Assembly (NCBI GenBank): GCA_003116995.1
Contig: BDSL01000081.1
Span: 107,501 to 171,500 of the forward strand
Origin: Yamagishiella unicocca
Lineage: Eukaryota; Chlorophyta; Chlorophyceae; Chlamydomonadales; Volvocaceae
Length of the DNA: 64,000 nucleotides
Direction of reading: 5' to 3'
In this document: one piece after another, positions 1 through 10,521 of the stretch
How the letters are laid out: each line of letters opens with the position of its first letter
How positions within the stretch are numbered: the stretch's first letter is position 1
Notes under the pieces: model-generated
The model's input: only the letters and a program-made list of their open reading frames with translations
What the model was told of the DNA's origin: nothing
Database searches by the model: none
Position numbers and translations under genes: made by a program

Positions 1-56
1 CTCCCTGTCCTCGCTCCACCAGCTCCCCCGCGCGCAACCCACTGCTCCTGCCGTAC

Positions 57-1479
57 CGTGGCTCGTCCTGCAGCAGTGCCTGCTCTCCGAAGAAGTCGGA
101 GCGGAAGAGGCGGTTAACCTCCTTATCGCCCTGGATCACTTGCGCCTCGCCTTCCTTGATAATGTAAAATTTGTCGCCCACATCACCCTCAACAATCACT
201 CGAGAGCCAGCTGCATGAGTGAGGGAGAGGGAGCGGCATCAATATTTTGGCCGTTAGGTGAGAGCCAGCCACATGGGGAATTCGAAATTTGGTAGCTAGG
301 TTTTGGTCCACAGAGTCGTCAGCTGCGTGATGGGTTGGAAGGCAGGGTTGAGGGGACGCGCGGGTGTCGTGGAATGTCGTGCACAGTACGGCCCTCACCC
401 GCGTACGTCTCCTCCATGAACGCGTCAACCAGCAGCATCTTTTCGCCTGGTCGCAGCGAAGACAGCAGCGGGACGCTGTTGAGGAACAGCTGGATCTGGC
501 TCTTCTCGTCCTCCACGGAAGCTTGCACGAAATGCCTGCGCATCGGAGTCCGAGGCGTAGCGGTTCGGCTCTGCAAGTCTGAAGCGCCGATGTTGCAAGG
601 CGTTCACTGTACCTGAAGACGTCACGCTCCAGCACCCAGACGCTGGCGTCCGTGGTGGCGGCGACGGTGGCGGAGCGGGGGCAATCGTACATAAGGCTAA
701 TCTCGCCGAACACATCGCCCCGGTCTTTCGTGTTGACCTTAAACATGACATCCTTCCGCCGTTCTAGGACCTGTGGTGGCCAGGCAGGATGTGACGCGCT
801 GAACGCGGCGACGTGCTCGCCTTCTGACGCCGCTTACCTCAAACTTCCCACTGCGCACGACAAACAGCTTCGTTGCTGCGTCGCCTGAATCCCCCTGTTG
901 AATTAGGATTTCTCCAGCTTGCACAGGAAGCATGTACATTTCCGCAACGATACGGTTGGCCGTGGCCCGTTCCAAGCGGCTGAAAAGCAGCAGGTTTACG
1001 AGTGAACTCTGCGCATGTCGGGACAACAAAGAGTGAGCGAGGACAATCTTCTCTGCATCCGCAACCGAACAAGGCGGACCTGGATAAAGTCATAGTCCGT
1101 GACATCCGCTCGCGTCGCCTTCGGCGGTATCTTAATGTCGAGCTTGGCGGTGCCAGCCTTGTTGGCAGTGATAGCCTTGGGACGGGCAAGAGATATAACA
1201 GTCAGTGATGAGCATTTGGAATTGATAAAACGAGGTTCCGAGCCGTCTTCTCAGCAACTCTCTCGGCGCATCATGCCACACCTTTGCGCGCCCGACTTGC
1301 GTGCGCTGGGCGATATACGCGACAGGTCCACCTTCTCCATCCGCATACTTGCTGCTCTCCGCGCCCATATCTGACTCCCAGTCGCTGCCGGAGCTCTCCG
1401 CAGCAAACTGAGCGTCGAGTGCCTTAAGCTGTGCTGCAAGGGAGTGATGTTTGAGCGCCAGCGTTCCTTGACCCCGCAC
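57..1479 (-). CDS. Cyclic-nucleotide-binding protein, probably cGMP-dependent protein kinase (N-terminal part, runs off left edge)
   Basis: Exons on the minus strand: 1479-1282, 1175-1080, 1008-838, 770-613, 535-399, 210-57. All junctions keep frame (about 304 residues here), and the last exon ends at a GT donor, so the gene continues to the left. Two tandem cyclic-nucleotide-binding domains follow an acidic leader. The first contains the phosphate-binding cassette FGEISLMYDCPRSATV with the Glu and Arg that contact the cyclic phosphate. The second starts at VEGDVGDKFYIIKEGEAQV and reaches FFGEQALLQDEPR. The order and spacing match PKG and PKA regulatory subunits. The leader lacks a PKA-type docking and dimerisation helix that I can see, so a PKG whose kinase domain lies outside the window is favoured. 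A PKA-R-like protein is the alternative. The acceptor of exon 2 (AAG) is weak and that junction is the least certain. Confidence 0.82.
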
Positions 1480-4152
1480 TGGGGTGTTTTAGGTTGGAAC
1501 GCCAACCAGATACGAAGACAGCACACGGCAGAAGGTGTTGATTTGTTACAGGGATGATGGTCGGAATAGAGTACAACTATTGGCTATCCCTAGTTATGAG
1601 CACTACGCAAAGCGAACTGACACATACATAGCAACTGCATCAGACGGCGGGATCGCAGTCATAGCCCTGTTACCGATGTTACAGTCCGTACGCATGTACG
1701 GGCCCAGCTTGGCGGGCCAACCACAAAACTATTTTAAAATTGATTAATGCATTAGTGCAGTGCACTAATACTCCTGACCGTGACTCCTGAATGCGCCAGT
1801 TGGAAGAGGAGCCTCAGGAAGCCCGTACAGAACTCGCTGAGCATAAATAATACATAAAGAACATCGTCACTATATCTTGGCGAAGATGGAACATACGGTT
1901 TTCCCAGCCTTAGCCGTACCCCTACCCGGCCTACCCTTGTCGGTTGCCCGGGGGCTCCTTTAATTTGATTTCAGAACAGATTATCTCACTCACTGTTACA
2001 GTGTGACCCTCCTTAGAGCTCCCAAAGGAACTTGGCGTACAAGCAGGGTGATCCCACGCCACACCTGCAAAGGGCACTGACTCCTGACCGCGTCGGTATC
2101 GTGAGACAAATTACCGCAGCCTACCTATCGTCCACCAGTAGCGAAACCGCACAAAACTCAGGGCGTTGCCGTCGTCTAAAACGGCACGACGCAAAGATAA
2201 AACGCAATCCCTTTCGAACAGTAACCTTACGGTTTCTTGTGGTTTCTGTGCAAAGCAACACAGTGGGCACAGGTGGGCACTAATGGCAATTAAGAGATCA
2301 CAGTGGATGTAGGGGGTACTATAGAGTATTAACGCAGTGGCTGAATCCGCCCCGGGACATACGTGGAGGCTGTAAGCAGCTGTAAGGATGATCATCCAGA
2401 AGCGAAGCCGTACTACGAAATGCATGTCGATACTGGTCGATAAGCCATGTGTTCAGAGACGTTCAGAGCTGGTGCCGTGCCACTGCTTCACTCGCCAGCA
2501 TTCTTGTCCGCGCCTATACCGCCTCTACCTTCGGAAGCTGAGGCATTCGCAGTAAAACGTTACAGTGTCTGCCAGTATCCTGAAGCCCGGGCAAGGCCCT
2601 AAAGGCACAGAGGCGCCACCCTGCCCAAACAACAGCCACACGGACTCCACGGCCGCCAGGCACCACAGAACGGAACGCACGCCTCGCACGAACAGCGGGG
2701 AAGGGTGACAACAAATCCCAGGGCCGCCCCAGACGCCGGGGCCGAAAGGAGAGTCGGCAAATGGGGGGGGAGAACCCAGAACGGCCACAACCCACACAGA
2801 CGTTCCAACCGTCGTGCTTATCAGCAATTGTGCACAGTGGCGGAGAGAAGGAAAGCATCCGCAGAAAGCGGACTTTCGAGGCTTCACTTCGTTGCAAAGG
2901 GTCGCGGACCCAGGGTTCCAGGTTGGCCCTCTTCCTTGGCAGACGGACGCGTTAAAGCTGCGAAAATAGAGCAAATACATGCAGGCAGCAAAACCTGAGG
3001 CACGTGGTCCGCGGTCGTCTGACACACAGCTCCCTTGCGGGTGCATTACTAACAAGCCCCGGTTCCCCGTGCATCAGTGGGTTCCATATTCGCTTGATTA
3101 AAATCTTTTAGCCTGTCACGTTCGCTGTCAGCGTGTCACGCTCGTATATTGGGGACGATCCGACGCCGTTTCGGATACCCGACCTCAGTGCGCCCGCCTT
3201 TGCCATTTTCGTGGGCTTCTTACGGCGCATACCCCCTTGGGCAGCCGCGTTGTCAGTGTTTCAGGGAAATTCTGACAAACTACGGCAAGGTTACGGAAAC
3301 CCGCTTTAGACAGCTGAAGGGTCCCCACATTGTGGTGAACCTAGGATGGAAACAAAGAGAAACGGCCAGAGAAAGTGGGATAAGAGGAACGTGAAGTGGA
3401 AGGAACGTGACATAGGGCACGGGCACATAGGGTGACATACAGGATGCACATACGAGAGGACGACGCGCTGAGAGAGGATGATTGTTGGTGGGGTAGGGTT
3501 GGTTTGGGCCAACGCAACGTTAAATGGTTGAGGACGCCCTTGGGTGACGCTCCGGGCTGGTTGGGTGGGGTTGGGCTGGTGCGGGGCTGGTTGGGTTGCC
3601 CTGATTGCCCAGGGTTGCCGTGTTGCAGTTGTGTCCACACGTGCCCTTTGTGTCTAACAGGCTCCTATTTTTACCTACATGGCAGCAGCATCCTCCGATA
3701 CAAGGACAGACGACCAGAAACGACCCCCGCCAGCGAAATTGCCCACGGAACGTGCGACGAGCAAGCTGGCAGGGTTAGTAACCTGTCACTTCATGGATAC
3801 ACTTTTTAGCCACTGTAACGCATCGTTCAAGGAACCTCCTGTTCAAGAACTCGCATGGTTCCTTTCCCGAGGAAAGGCATAGCACGGTGGCCTCGCGTAA
3901 AGTTGTTGCTCACTTGTCGACAAAGTGACAAATGCGCTCTGCATTATATTTTGAGGCAGATGGCAACGTGCAGGCAGGCAATGCAATCGCCTTACGTACG
4001 TTACGTTCTCTGTTTCCAATCTTCCAGTGCACCCCGTTCATGTACAGATCGGAGGTTCATTCAATGGGAATACGGGCTACACTGCCAATCAATTTCCGCA
4101 TTAATTGGAAACAATTTATAGGTATAATCGCGTGCATTTGATCAAAGAAAAA
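1480..4152. other. Intergenic, no gene recognised
   Basis: About 2.7 kb with lower GC than the gene regions. Open frames here are short, overlap on both strands and resemble nothing known; no splice-linked exon chain was found. The right end should contain the LTO1 promoter and 5' UTR, and the left end the promoter of the divergent kinase gene. Confidence 0.5.
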
Positions 4153-7067
4153 ATGTCAACGGCGACTACCCGCTCAGCTGGGCCAGTAAGTTGCTCAGGC
4201 CGACCATCTTTCACAACCATCCATGGCCATATGAGTGAATTAGTCCGTCCTAGGTTGTTGCGATGGCCGATGGCGACGATAGGAAGCCGCTCGCAGCAAG
4301 TGATGGCACCACGGAGCTCGGGCCCCGACGAAGTGCGGTCCGCACCTTCGCTGTCCGACAAGCCACACGAACAACCAGCTGCAATTGAGGCAAAGGTAAT
4401 GTGGCACCGCTGCGAGGCATGGTTGCCTGTTTCAGGAAAGCGACCAGCTAATCAAGGCCAAGCGCGAGCCTGTACAGGTTGCCCTGCCGCCTACAAACAC
4501 AAGCAACTACGGCGCGATGGCAGCTCTGGCTTCCGTGGGCGTTATTGAGACGGCATACCTTTCATACGTGAGTCGTTGCCCCCCGTGCTAAGTGTCCATG
4601 AGTGAAACTTGTAACAAAGCCCACCGGCACGCCACTCAACGCCCGTGCACTGTCAGAAGCGCTTAGCACTGAGGACAGCGCTACTCGCTGCTGAGCTGAT
4701 GCATTGAAGTATGGGGTGGGCGTGGTGTGGCTGGAACGCGGGGGATGGGGCGTCAGCGCGGATGGGAGGGCGGGCGGCCAGAACAACCGCGACGACCACA
4801 AACACGAGTGTTGCCATTGTGCCTGCGGTTTGAGGCGAGGTTACTACTATCAGGGTCTGCCCTTGTTTCTGCCTGGAGCCCCTTTCAACCGTCTCGCTAC
4901 GTGTCTTCGGCGGCACCAACGGACGCCTGCCGTACCAATCACGCCACCATCCCCAGGTCAAGCTGTTCAACGGCACGCTCGTCTGCCCGACCAACGGCTG
5001 CGAAAGCGTCCTGTCCAGCCCCTACGCGCAGCTGTTTGGACTGCCGCTGCCTCTCTACGGCATGGTGACGTACGGTATCGTGGGCGCGCTCGCGGTCACG
5101 TACATGCGGCAGGCTACGGACAACGCCGCCCCCGCCACCTCGCGTCAGACGACGTTGCTGGGCCTTACGGCCGGCGTGGCGGCTCTGGCGACCACCAGCG
5201 CTGTCCTCATGTGGGTCTCGTGGGGGCTTGCGCCGCGTGCGGCTCGAACGGGTGACTGCCGCAACACCGGGGGTTCGGCCTGGGCACGGTTGCAGCACGG
5301 TCAACGGCGGTACGACAGTCCAGTGGGCTCATACACGGCGGGAGTGGCGCTCCGCGCTCGCAGTGGCCCTCGCGGGATTGTCGTGCCGGGCCAGATGAGG
5401 CAGGGCCAAGGGGGCAGCACACGCACAGTAAGGCGCCCTGAGCTCACCGCGCGAAGGTGGCTGGCGGTGGTTGGGGGCGGCGGGTGCCGCCGCAGGCAAA
5501 CACCCAGCCCCAAACGCAAAGCCCCGCCCTGGAGGGACCCTACCCGTCGTACGGCAGCTGTCGTGGGCAGCGGGTCACGGCGCCGGGACAAGGGTGCTGT
5601 CATGCTGGTCTAGGACCGCTCGCCCGCTCCAGCCCTGAAACCCTCCTTTTTCTCCCTCGCCGCCCGCGCCGCTCCGCCTTCCGCAGCTCCATCCTGCAGA
5701 GTCGCTTTGGCGGCACCCCCTGCGCCTGGTGCTACCTGTCGGCGGCCATCTCCACGGCGCTGGCTGTCACCCTGGGCACCTCGCTCTCGGGCAAGGAGAT
5801 CAAGGTGGGAAGGAGGAGCGAGGTGGGGAGGAGGAGCGAGGTGGTGAGGAGGAGCGAGGTGGGCCATGAAGGCTCTCTTGCTGGCTCGGAGAAAACCCTG
5901 GGGGGCTCTCCAGCAGGCGGGAGAGCCCCCCCGGGTTTCCTCCGAGCCCCTCCCTCCTACGGGCGGGAGGGCGGGGGCCCCATCCTAGTGTGGTGCTGGG
6001 AGCGGCGCCACCCGGGTAGCTGCACGCACGCACGCGTACCGCAACGTTCCTCGGATTGATGTCGCCTGCCGCTCCTCGCTTCGCCAGCAGCTCCCGCGAT
6101 GCTAACACTTTGCCAGCCCACCAAACGCGACTACGGTCCTCCTCCCGCCTACCGTTGTCCAGGACAATGCGCTGGGAGGCGTGGGCGCCGCCGTGGCCAC
6201 CGCCGCCCTGCTGTACGTGGGGCTGCCGAATGCGGCAACCGGCGGCGCGGTGTACGACGAGAACTTCGTGCTCGAGTACAAGGTGAGTAGTTGTTCCGGG
6301 GTGCGGACGCGCGCTCGGACCCTAAAGCCCTAAACCCGCCCTCCTCAACACTTCGCCTCACTGTCCGTCCCTCCCCTCTGCACCGCCCCCTCCCTCGACC
6401 AACCCTCCCTCCTCAGCGCCCCCTGGTCGCCACCAAGTCCACCGACCGCGCAATCGATCTGGCTCGTCGCCTGAACGCCGTGGGCGCCCGTATGTACGGC
6501 GCCTTCTGGTGCTCGCACTGCCTGGAGCAGAAGGAGGACTTCGGAGCGGCAGCCATGGCGGACTTCCCCTACGTCGAGTGCTTTCCCAACGGCTGGAAGC
6601 GGGTAAGCGGGCGGCGGTGGAGCTGGCGGGGCGGCAGCGGTTGGTCGGGCCTGGCATACCGTGAATACTTTCGGAGGGTGTTACTTGACGTCCGGTGCAT
6701 TCCCGTTGAGTGTGTATGCGTCACCCCGTTATTTAGGTCCTACAATGGTACCTTTCCGAATGGGCCCTCCGTCCCGCCTCGGGACATCTCATTTACAAAG
6801 GACCATCAAATGTCTTCTCCCATGTCGGTCAACCTGTTTTCTGAACCAACCTGTTTTCTGTACCCCTTCCTCTGGACTGCGCAGGGCGAAAAGGAGGCGC
6901 CGCTGTGCGAGGCCGCCAACGTCCGCGCCTTCCCCACCTGGGTCATCGGCGGCAAGACCATTGAGGGCGAGCTGCTGCTGGACGAGGTGGAGAAGGAGCT
7001 GGTGCGCGCAGAAGCGGCGGCGGCAGCGGCGCCTGCCCTGGCTGCTGCAGCGGCGGCGCCGCAGTAG
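4153..7067 (+). CDS. LTO1: LTO1: VKOR-type thiol oxidoreductase with C-terminal thioredoxin-like domain
   Basis: Seven exons: 4153-4395, 4436-4567, 4957-5219, 5687-5804, 6163-6282, 6417-6602, 6885-7067 (stop included). All phases agree; 414 residues. The first ~85 residues look like a plastid transit peptide. The VKOR domain follows: helix with GVIETAYLSY, the first Cys pair in LVCPTNGCESVLSS, then the redox CXXC in GGTPCAWCYLS, with several membrane helices. The C-terminal domain has the thioredoxin-type motif FWCSHCLEQK, a further Cys pair (VECFPNG, APLCEAANV) and the cis-Pro segment AFPTWVIGG. This is the plant and cyanobacterial LTO1 fusion, which forms disulphides in thylakoid lumen proteins and supports PSII assembly. 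The tail is Ala-rich. The start codon is the first in-frame Met giving a plausible transit peptide; Met 4105 is an alternative. A TGTAA poly(A) signal lies near 7334. Convergent with HISN3. Confidence 0.93.
5801..5866 (+). repeat. ~18-bp tandem repeat at the LTO1 intron 4 donor
   Basis: The splice donor AAG|GTGGGA is followed at once by three to four near-copies of GAGGAGCGAGGTGGGGAG. Each copy recreates an AG|GTGG-like donor, so several alternative 5' splice sites sit within 60 bp. Confidence 0.7.
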
Positions 7068-7333
7068 CAGCTCAGGCGGCGGGGCTGCTATTGCCCCGTT
7101 GGCGTACGTGGCATTGGTGCTGTGGGTCCGCTGACGGGCAGCAGCTATGGGCTGTATCTCGGGTCCTCCGTCCAGCACCGGCAGCGTTTACTGACAACTG
7201 CACCCCCTGTTCGGTTCTGTTCTTTTCTTTTTATAAATGAAATGGGACATCATCGGTGCTTGCGGTTTGGAACGTGCCATCCGATATATGTGCATGCGTT
7301 CACGGCTTCACTACTGCATTAAGCCCGGTTATG

Positions 7334-7338
7334 TAATT
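7334..7338 (+). terminator. Probable LTO1 poly(A) signal TGTAA
   Basis: TGTAA about 267 bp after the LTO1 stop codon matches the usual green-algal (chlorophycean) polyadenylation signal. Nothing else was recognised in 7068-7687 between the two convergent genes. Confidence 0.6.
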
Positions 7339-7687
7339 GCAACACCCGGATAATCAGCGCGCACAAGGCTGCCGGCACCTGACCCCGCCTGCTGGTGATG
7401 ATGCTGAGGGACCGCGCAGCCTGCGGATTTTTGCTGCCACCGGTATACACGACATGTGCCCCTCAGCCTCCTAGCACTTGCAGGAAAGGAATTCGGCTAC
7501 CAGCGGACCATGATCCTTACGCAGGAATCAAACCAAACATGAGATCAGAGACCGACACGAGCACCCAACGCGCGCGCTCCACCAGCCCCATCAGTAGCCT
7601 CCTTAGGTCCTCACCCAGCAATAACACAATGTTTCTTATCGTACGTACACCCCCGTTCGCGCGCGGACTGCCCCACAGCGCCGCGTG

Positions 7688-10125
7688 TCACCGCCCCTGC
7701 ACCGGCGCCGCCTCCGCCTGCTGTCGCTTGTGCCACGCCACCACGTCGTCGTACTTGAGCTTGCCCCCGAATATGTCCAATGCGGACCCCACCGTGATGT
7801 CCACGCGGCCCCGCCCAGCCAGCCGCACGCGTTCCAGGTCCTCCTGCAGCGGCGGCAGCAGCGGCAGACGGCGGAAAGGGGCGTTAACCATCAGCAGGTT
7901 CGATAAATATACCGTACGATGGCCGTGCCCTTCCCCCCCTGATCCCCCCCCCAATCGCAAGGCACAGGCGCCGTCCCCGACTAAGACCAAAACCACGCGC
8001 AACCGATGATCGGACATCTGCATCCAGTACCATCCGGCCTGGCATGCCCGTCCCCACTCCTTCCGCCTCCGAAACCAGCGCCTTCCAGCGCCCCTCCCCG
8101 TCCACGGGCCCAACCCACCAGCGTCCGCGCGCCTCCCGCGTATGTGACCGGCAGCGGCGACCAGGCCCCCAGCAGCTGCACCAGCTGCTCGTCGATGCCC
8201 AACTGCATGCCCTCCACGTCCACTCCGTGCACCAGGAACTCGTCGCAGCTGGCGGCCAGTGTCGCCAGCGTCCCCTCGCTGAGCGCCAGGGAGCTGAACT
8301 TCTGCCACCTGCAGCCCAGGAAGGGTTGGTGGCAGGAGGAGGCACCTCAGGCACGAGGTATTTCAGGCTTAGATGCAGGAGTGTGCGTTGCACCATGAGC
8401 TCCATATGACCGTCTAACGCAGAAGCCGCTTGCCCTGCCTGCCGCGCACCCCGGTACCAGACGGCCTGTGCCCCCAGCCCTCGGCTCCGCTGGCATAGCC
8501 AGGGCTATAGTGCCAGTGCAACGAGCCGGCAGGCCCCTACAGCCCTAGTACGGCACCGCAGGCTGTATGTTCGTCCCCAGCTGCCCCCGTCCCCCGTCGC
8601 ACTGTCCCCGCGCTCTGGCCTCTCTCCCCCCCAAGGCCCGACGCACCGGTCCGTCACCACCCAGTACTGTCCGTCCCGCTGCCGGCAGCTCAGGTCCAGC
8701 ACCAGCCGCTCTTTCCCCACCAGCTTGACCTGAAGGGTGTGCGTGAGATGCGTGAGATGCGTAAGATGTGTGAGATGTATGAGATGTGTGGGATACGTGA
8801 GATGCGTGAGATGTGTGAGATGCGTGAGGTGCAGCTGTGCGACGATGCAGAGGGATCATGGGGCCGGGTCGGGCTCAGGCTTCCAGTACGACAAGATGCC
8901 GCAACCAGGGGGCATGAGATGTTCGCATCACGCCCTGAACACCCCTCCCCCCCCCTCGCAAGGTCTGTCCCTCCCAGACCGGCCCTCCTGTCCCCCATTG
9001 GACCACACGCTGCTGACACGGCGCATGATCTACCGCGGCCCCAGCACCCGGCCCTAGCACCCGGCCCCAGCACCCGGCTCCCACCAGCTGCCGCAGCCGG
9101 TCCTCCTCCAGCCGCCCCTCTCGGAACACGTACGACGTGACGATGACGTGGCTGGCCCCCGCATCCAGGTACTGCATCGCGTTGTCTGACGTCACACCGC
9201 CGCCCATGTGCAGCCCGCCGGGCCACGCGCGCAGCGCTTCGAGCGCAGTTTGCCTGCCGGGGTATGATGGCCGTGGATTGAAGAGATCGGAGGAAGTAAG
9301 GGAGAGAGCAGGCGAATGGGTGATACGCGTGTGGGCGGGTGCCGCCGCATGTCTAGCTGTCAGTGGTGCGGTGCGAAGGTCACCCCTCCCTCCCTGGACC
9401 TACTTGCTGGCGTCGTCAGCTCCTAGCATGATGACGTGGCCCCCCGGCAGCCCGTCGCGCTGGTACATCTCGCTGTACCAGGAAGACGGCTTGTCCGAAA
9501 CAAAGTTCGTCTTCAAGTCGGCGGCAGTCCTGCAACCGCATCGGTTGGAGGGAATTTGGCTCAACAGGGACGTAGCGATGTCTTTGGGCCGTCGCAAAAG
9601 AATAGGTGAAAAGGAAATATCGCGAGGCATGTTGGGCGCAAACCTCCATAGGGCGAGGAGACATGCCGCTGCGCTGCCTGTCGTACGCAGCTGGGTACGG
9701 CAACGCCTAGAGTGATGTTTGTTCCCCTCGCGCGTCTTCCAGTCCTCGACAACGGTTTTGGCCCCCCCATCCAACCGCGCAACCGGCGCCTACCCTCATT
9801 GGGCTCGCGATAAGCAACCCCTGCCTAAGCGCCCGCAAGTCGCGTCGCACGCCCTTACCCCTCGCTCTCCGGCAGATCCTTAAGCGTGGAACCCACAATT
9901 TGCTTTACTTTGCCCTGAATGCAACGTAATCGTGGATCAATATCAAGCCCCCCGGTGTGCAACCCTGGCGATGGGGCCGACTGTGCACACCTTGTGGATG
10001 TCTATGCATGGCCGAAACCGAATTGCGCCAGCGCTGCTGGTGCTTGCCACAGGCGCAGCCGTCGCCGATGTGATGATGCGGCCCCTGGTAGAGCATATGC
10101 CAAGACTCAAACCCGGCGTGAACAT
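7688..10125 (-). CDS. HISN3: HISN3: ProFAR isomerase (BBM II isomerase) of histidine synthesis
   Basis: Minus-strand exons 10125-9991, 9914-9859, 9529-9404, 9253-9085, 8729-8647, 8308-8119, 7843-7688 (stop included); all phases fit; 304 residues. The enzyme converts ProFAR to PRFAR, the fourth step of histidine biosynthesis, in the plastid. A ~34-residue transit-like leader precedes FRPCIDIHK with the N-terminal catalytic Asp, then [11 protein letters not shown]. Further family landmarks are [53 protein letters not shown] with the second catalytic Asp, PVTYAGG, and [16 protein letters not shown] near the C-terminus. It follows plant HISN3 rather than bacterial HisA in sequence. The start is the first Met of the open frame and could lie further upstream. 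Confidence 0.95.
8736..8832. repeat. ~10-bp minisatellite in HISN3 intron 4
   Basis: Nine to ten imperfect copies of GTGAGATGCG. It lies immediately upstream (in transcript sense) of the acceptor of exon 5, which starts at 8729. Confidence 0.85.
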
Positions 10126-10521
10126 TGTGGCGGCTGCTAGCTACCGGTATTTGAACAAAGGACAAAAGAAAATATGTAATGGAAAATAAACGGGCGTAGT
10201 TAATGATGAACATGAAGTAAACCGTTGCTCATACCCAGGGCTTGCACGGTACGAATAGCGTTTGAAGGTCGCGGAACTGCAGAAGCTGTTGGCCAGCTTG
10301 TATCAGCCCACCGCACGCGCAATACAGGAAATATCCACACCTACTAAAACTGTATTACCTTGACTGGACATGTAGGCATGGCTCACCAAAGACACCATGG
10401 AGATGCGCGAATGCGCTCTGCAGGCTAGTGAATAGTCGCTGTCCCGCAAACTCTTCGTGATTACTTTTAAGTATTACCTCAAAGTACGATGGTCTAGTGG
10501 TGTGCATGAAAGCCGACGGAG
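10126..10521. promoter_or_regulatory. Divergent intergenic region between HISN3 and MKS1
   Basis: Only 396 bp separate the two start codons, which face away from each other. Both promoters and 5' UTRs must lie here or overlap. No TATA box or specific operator could be assigned with confidence. Confidence 0.5.

Noticed and set aside
8737..9057. Frame encoding [17 protein letters not shown] repeats, resembling a Cys-rich peptide
   Set aside because: It is the HISN3 intron 4 minisatellite read in one frame.
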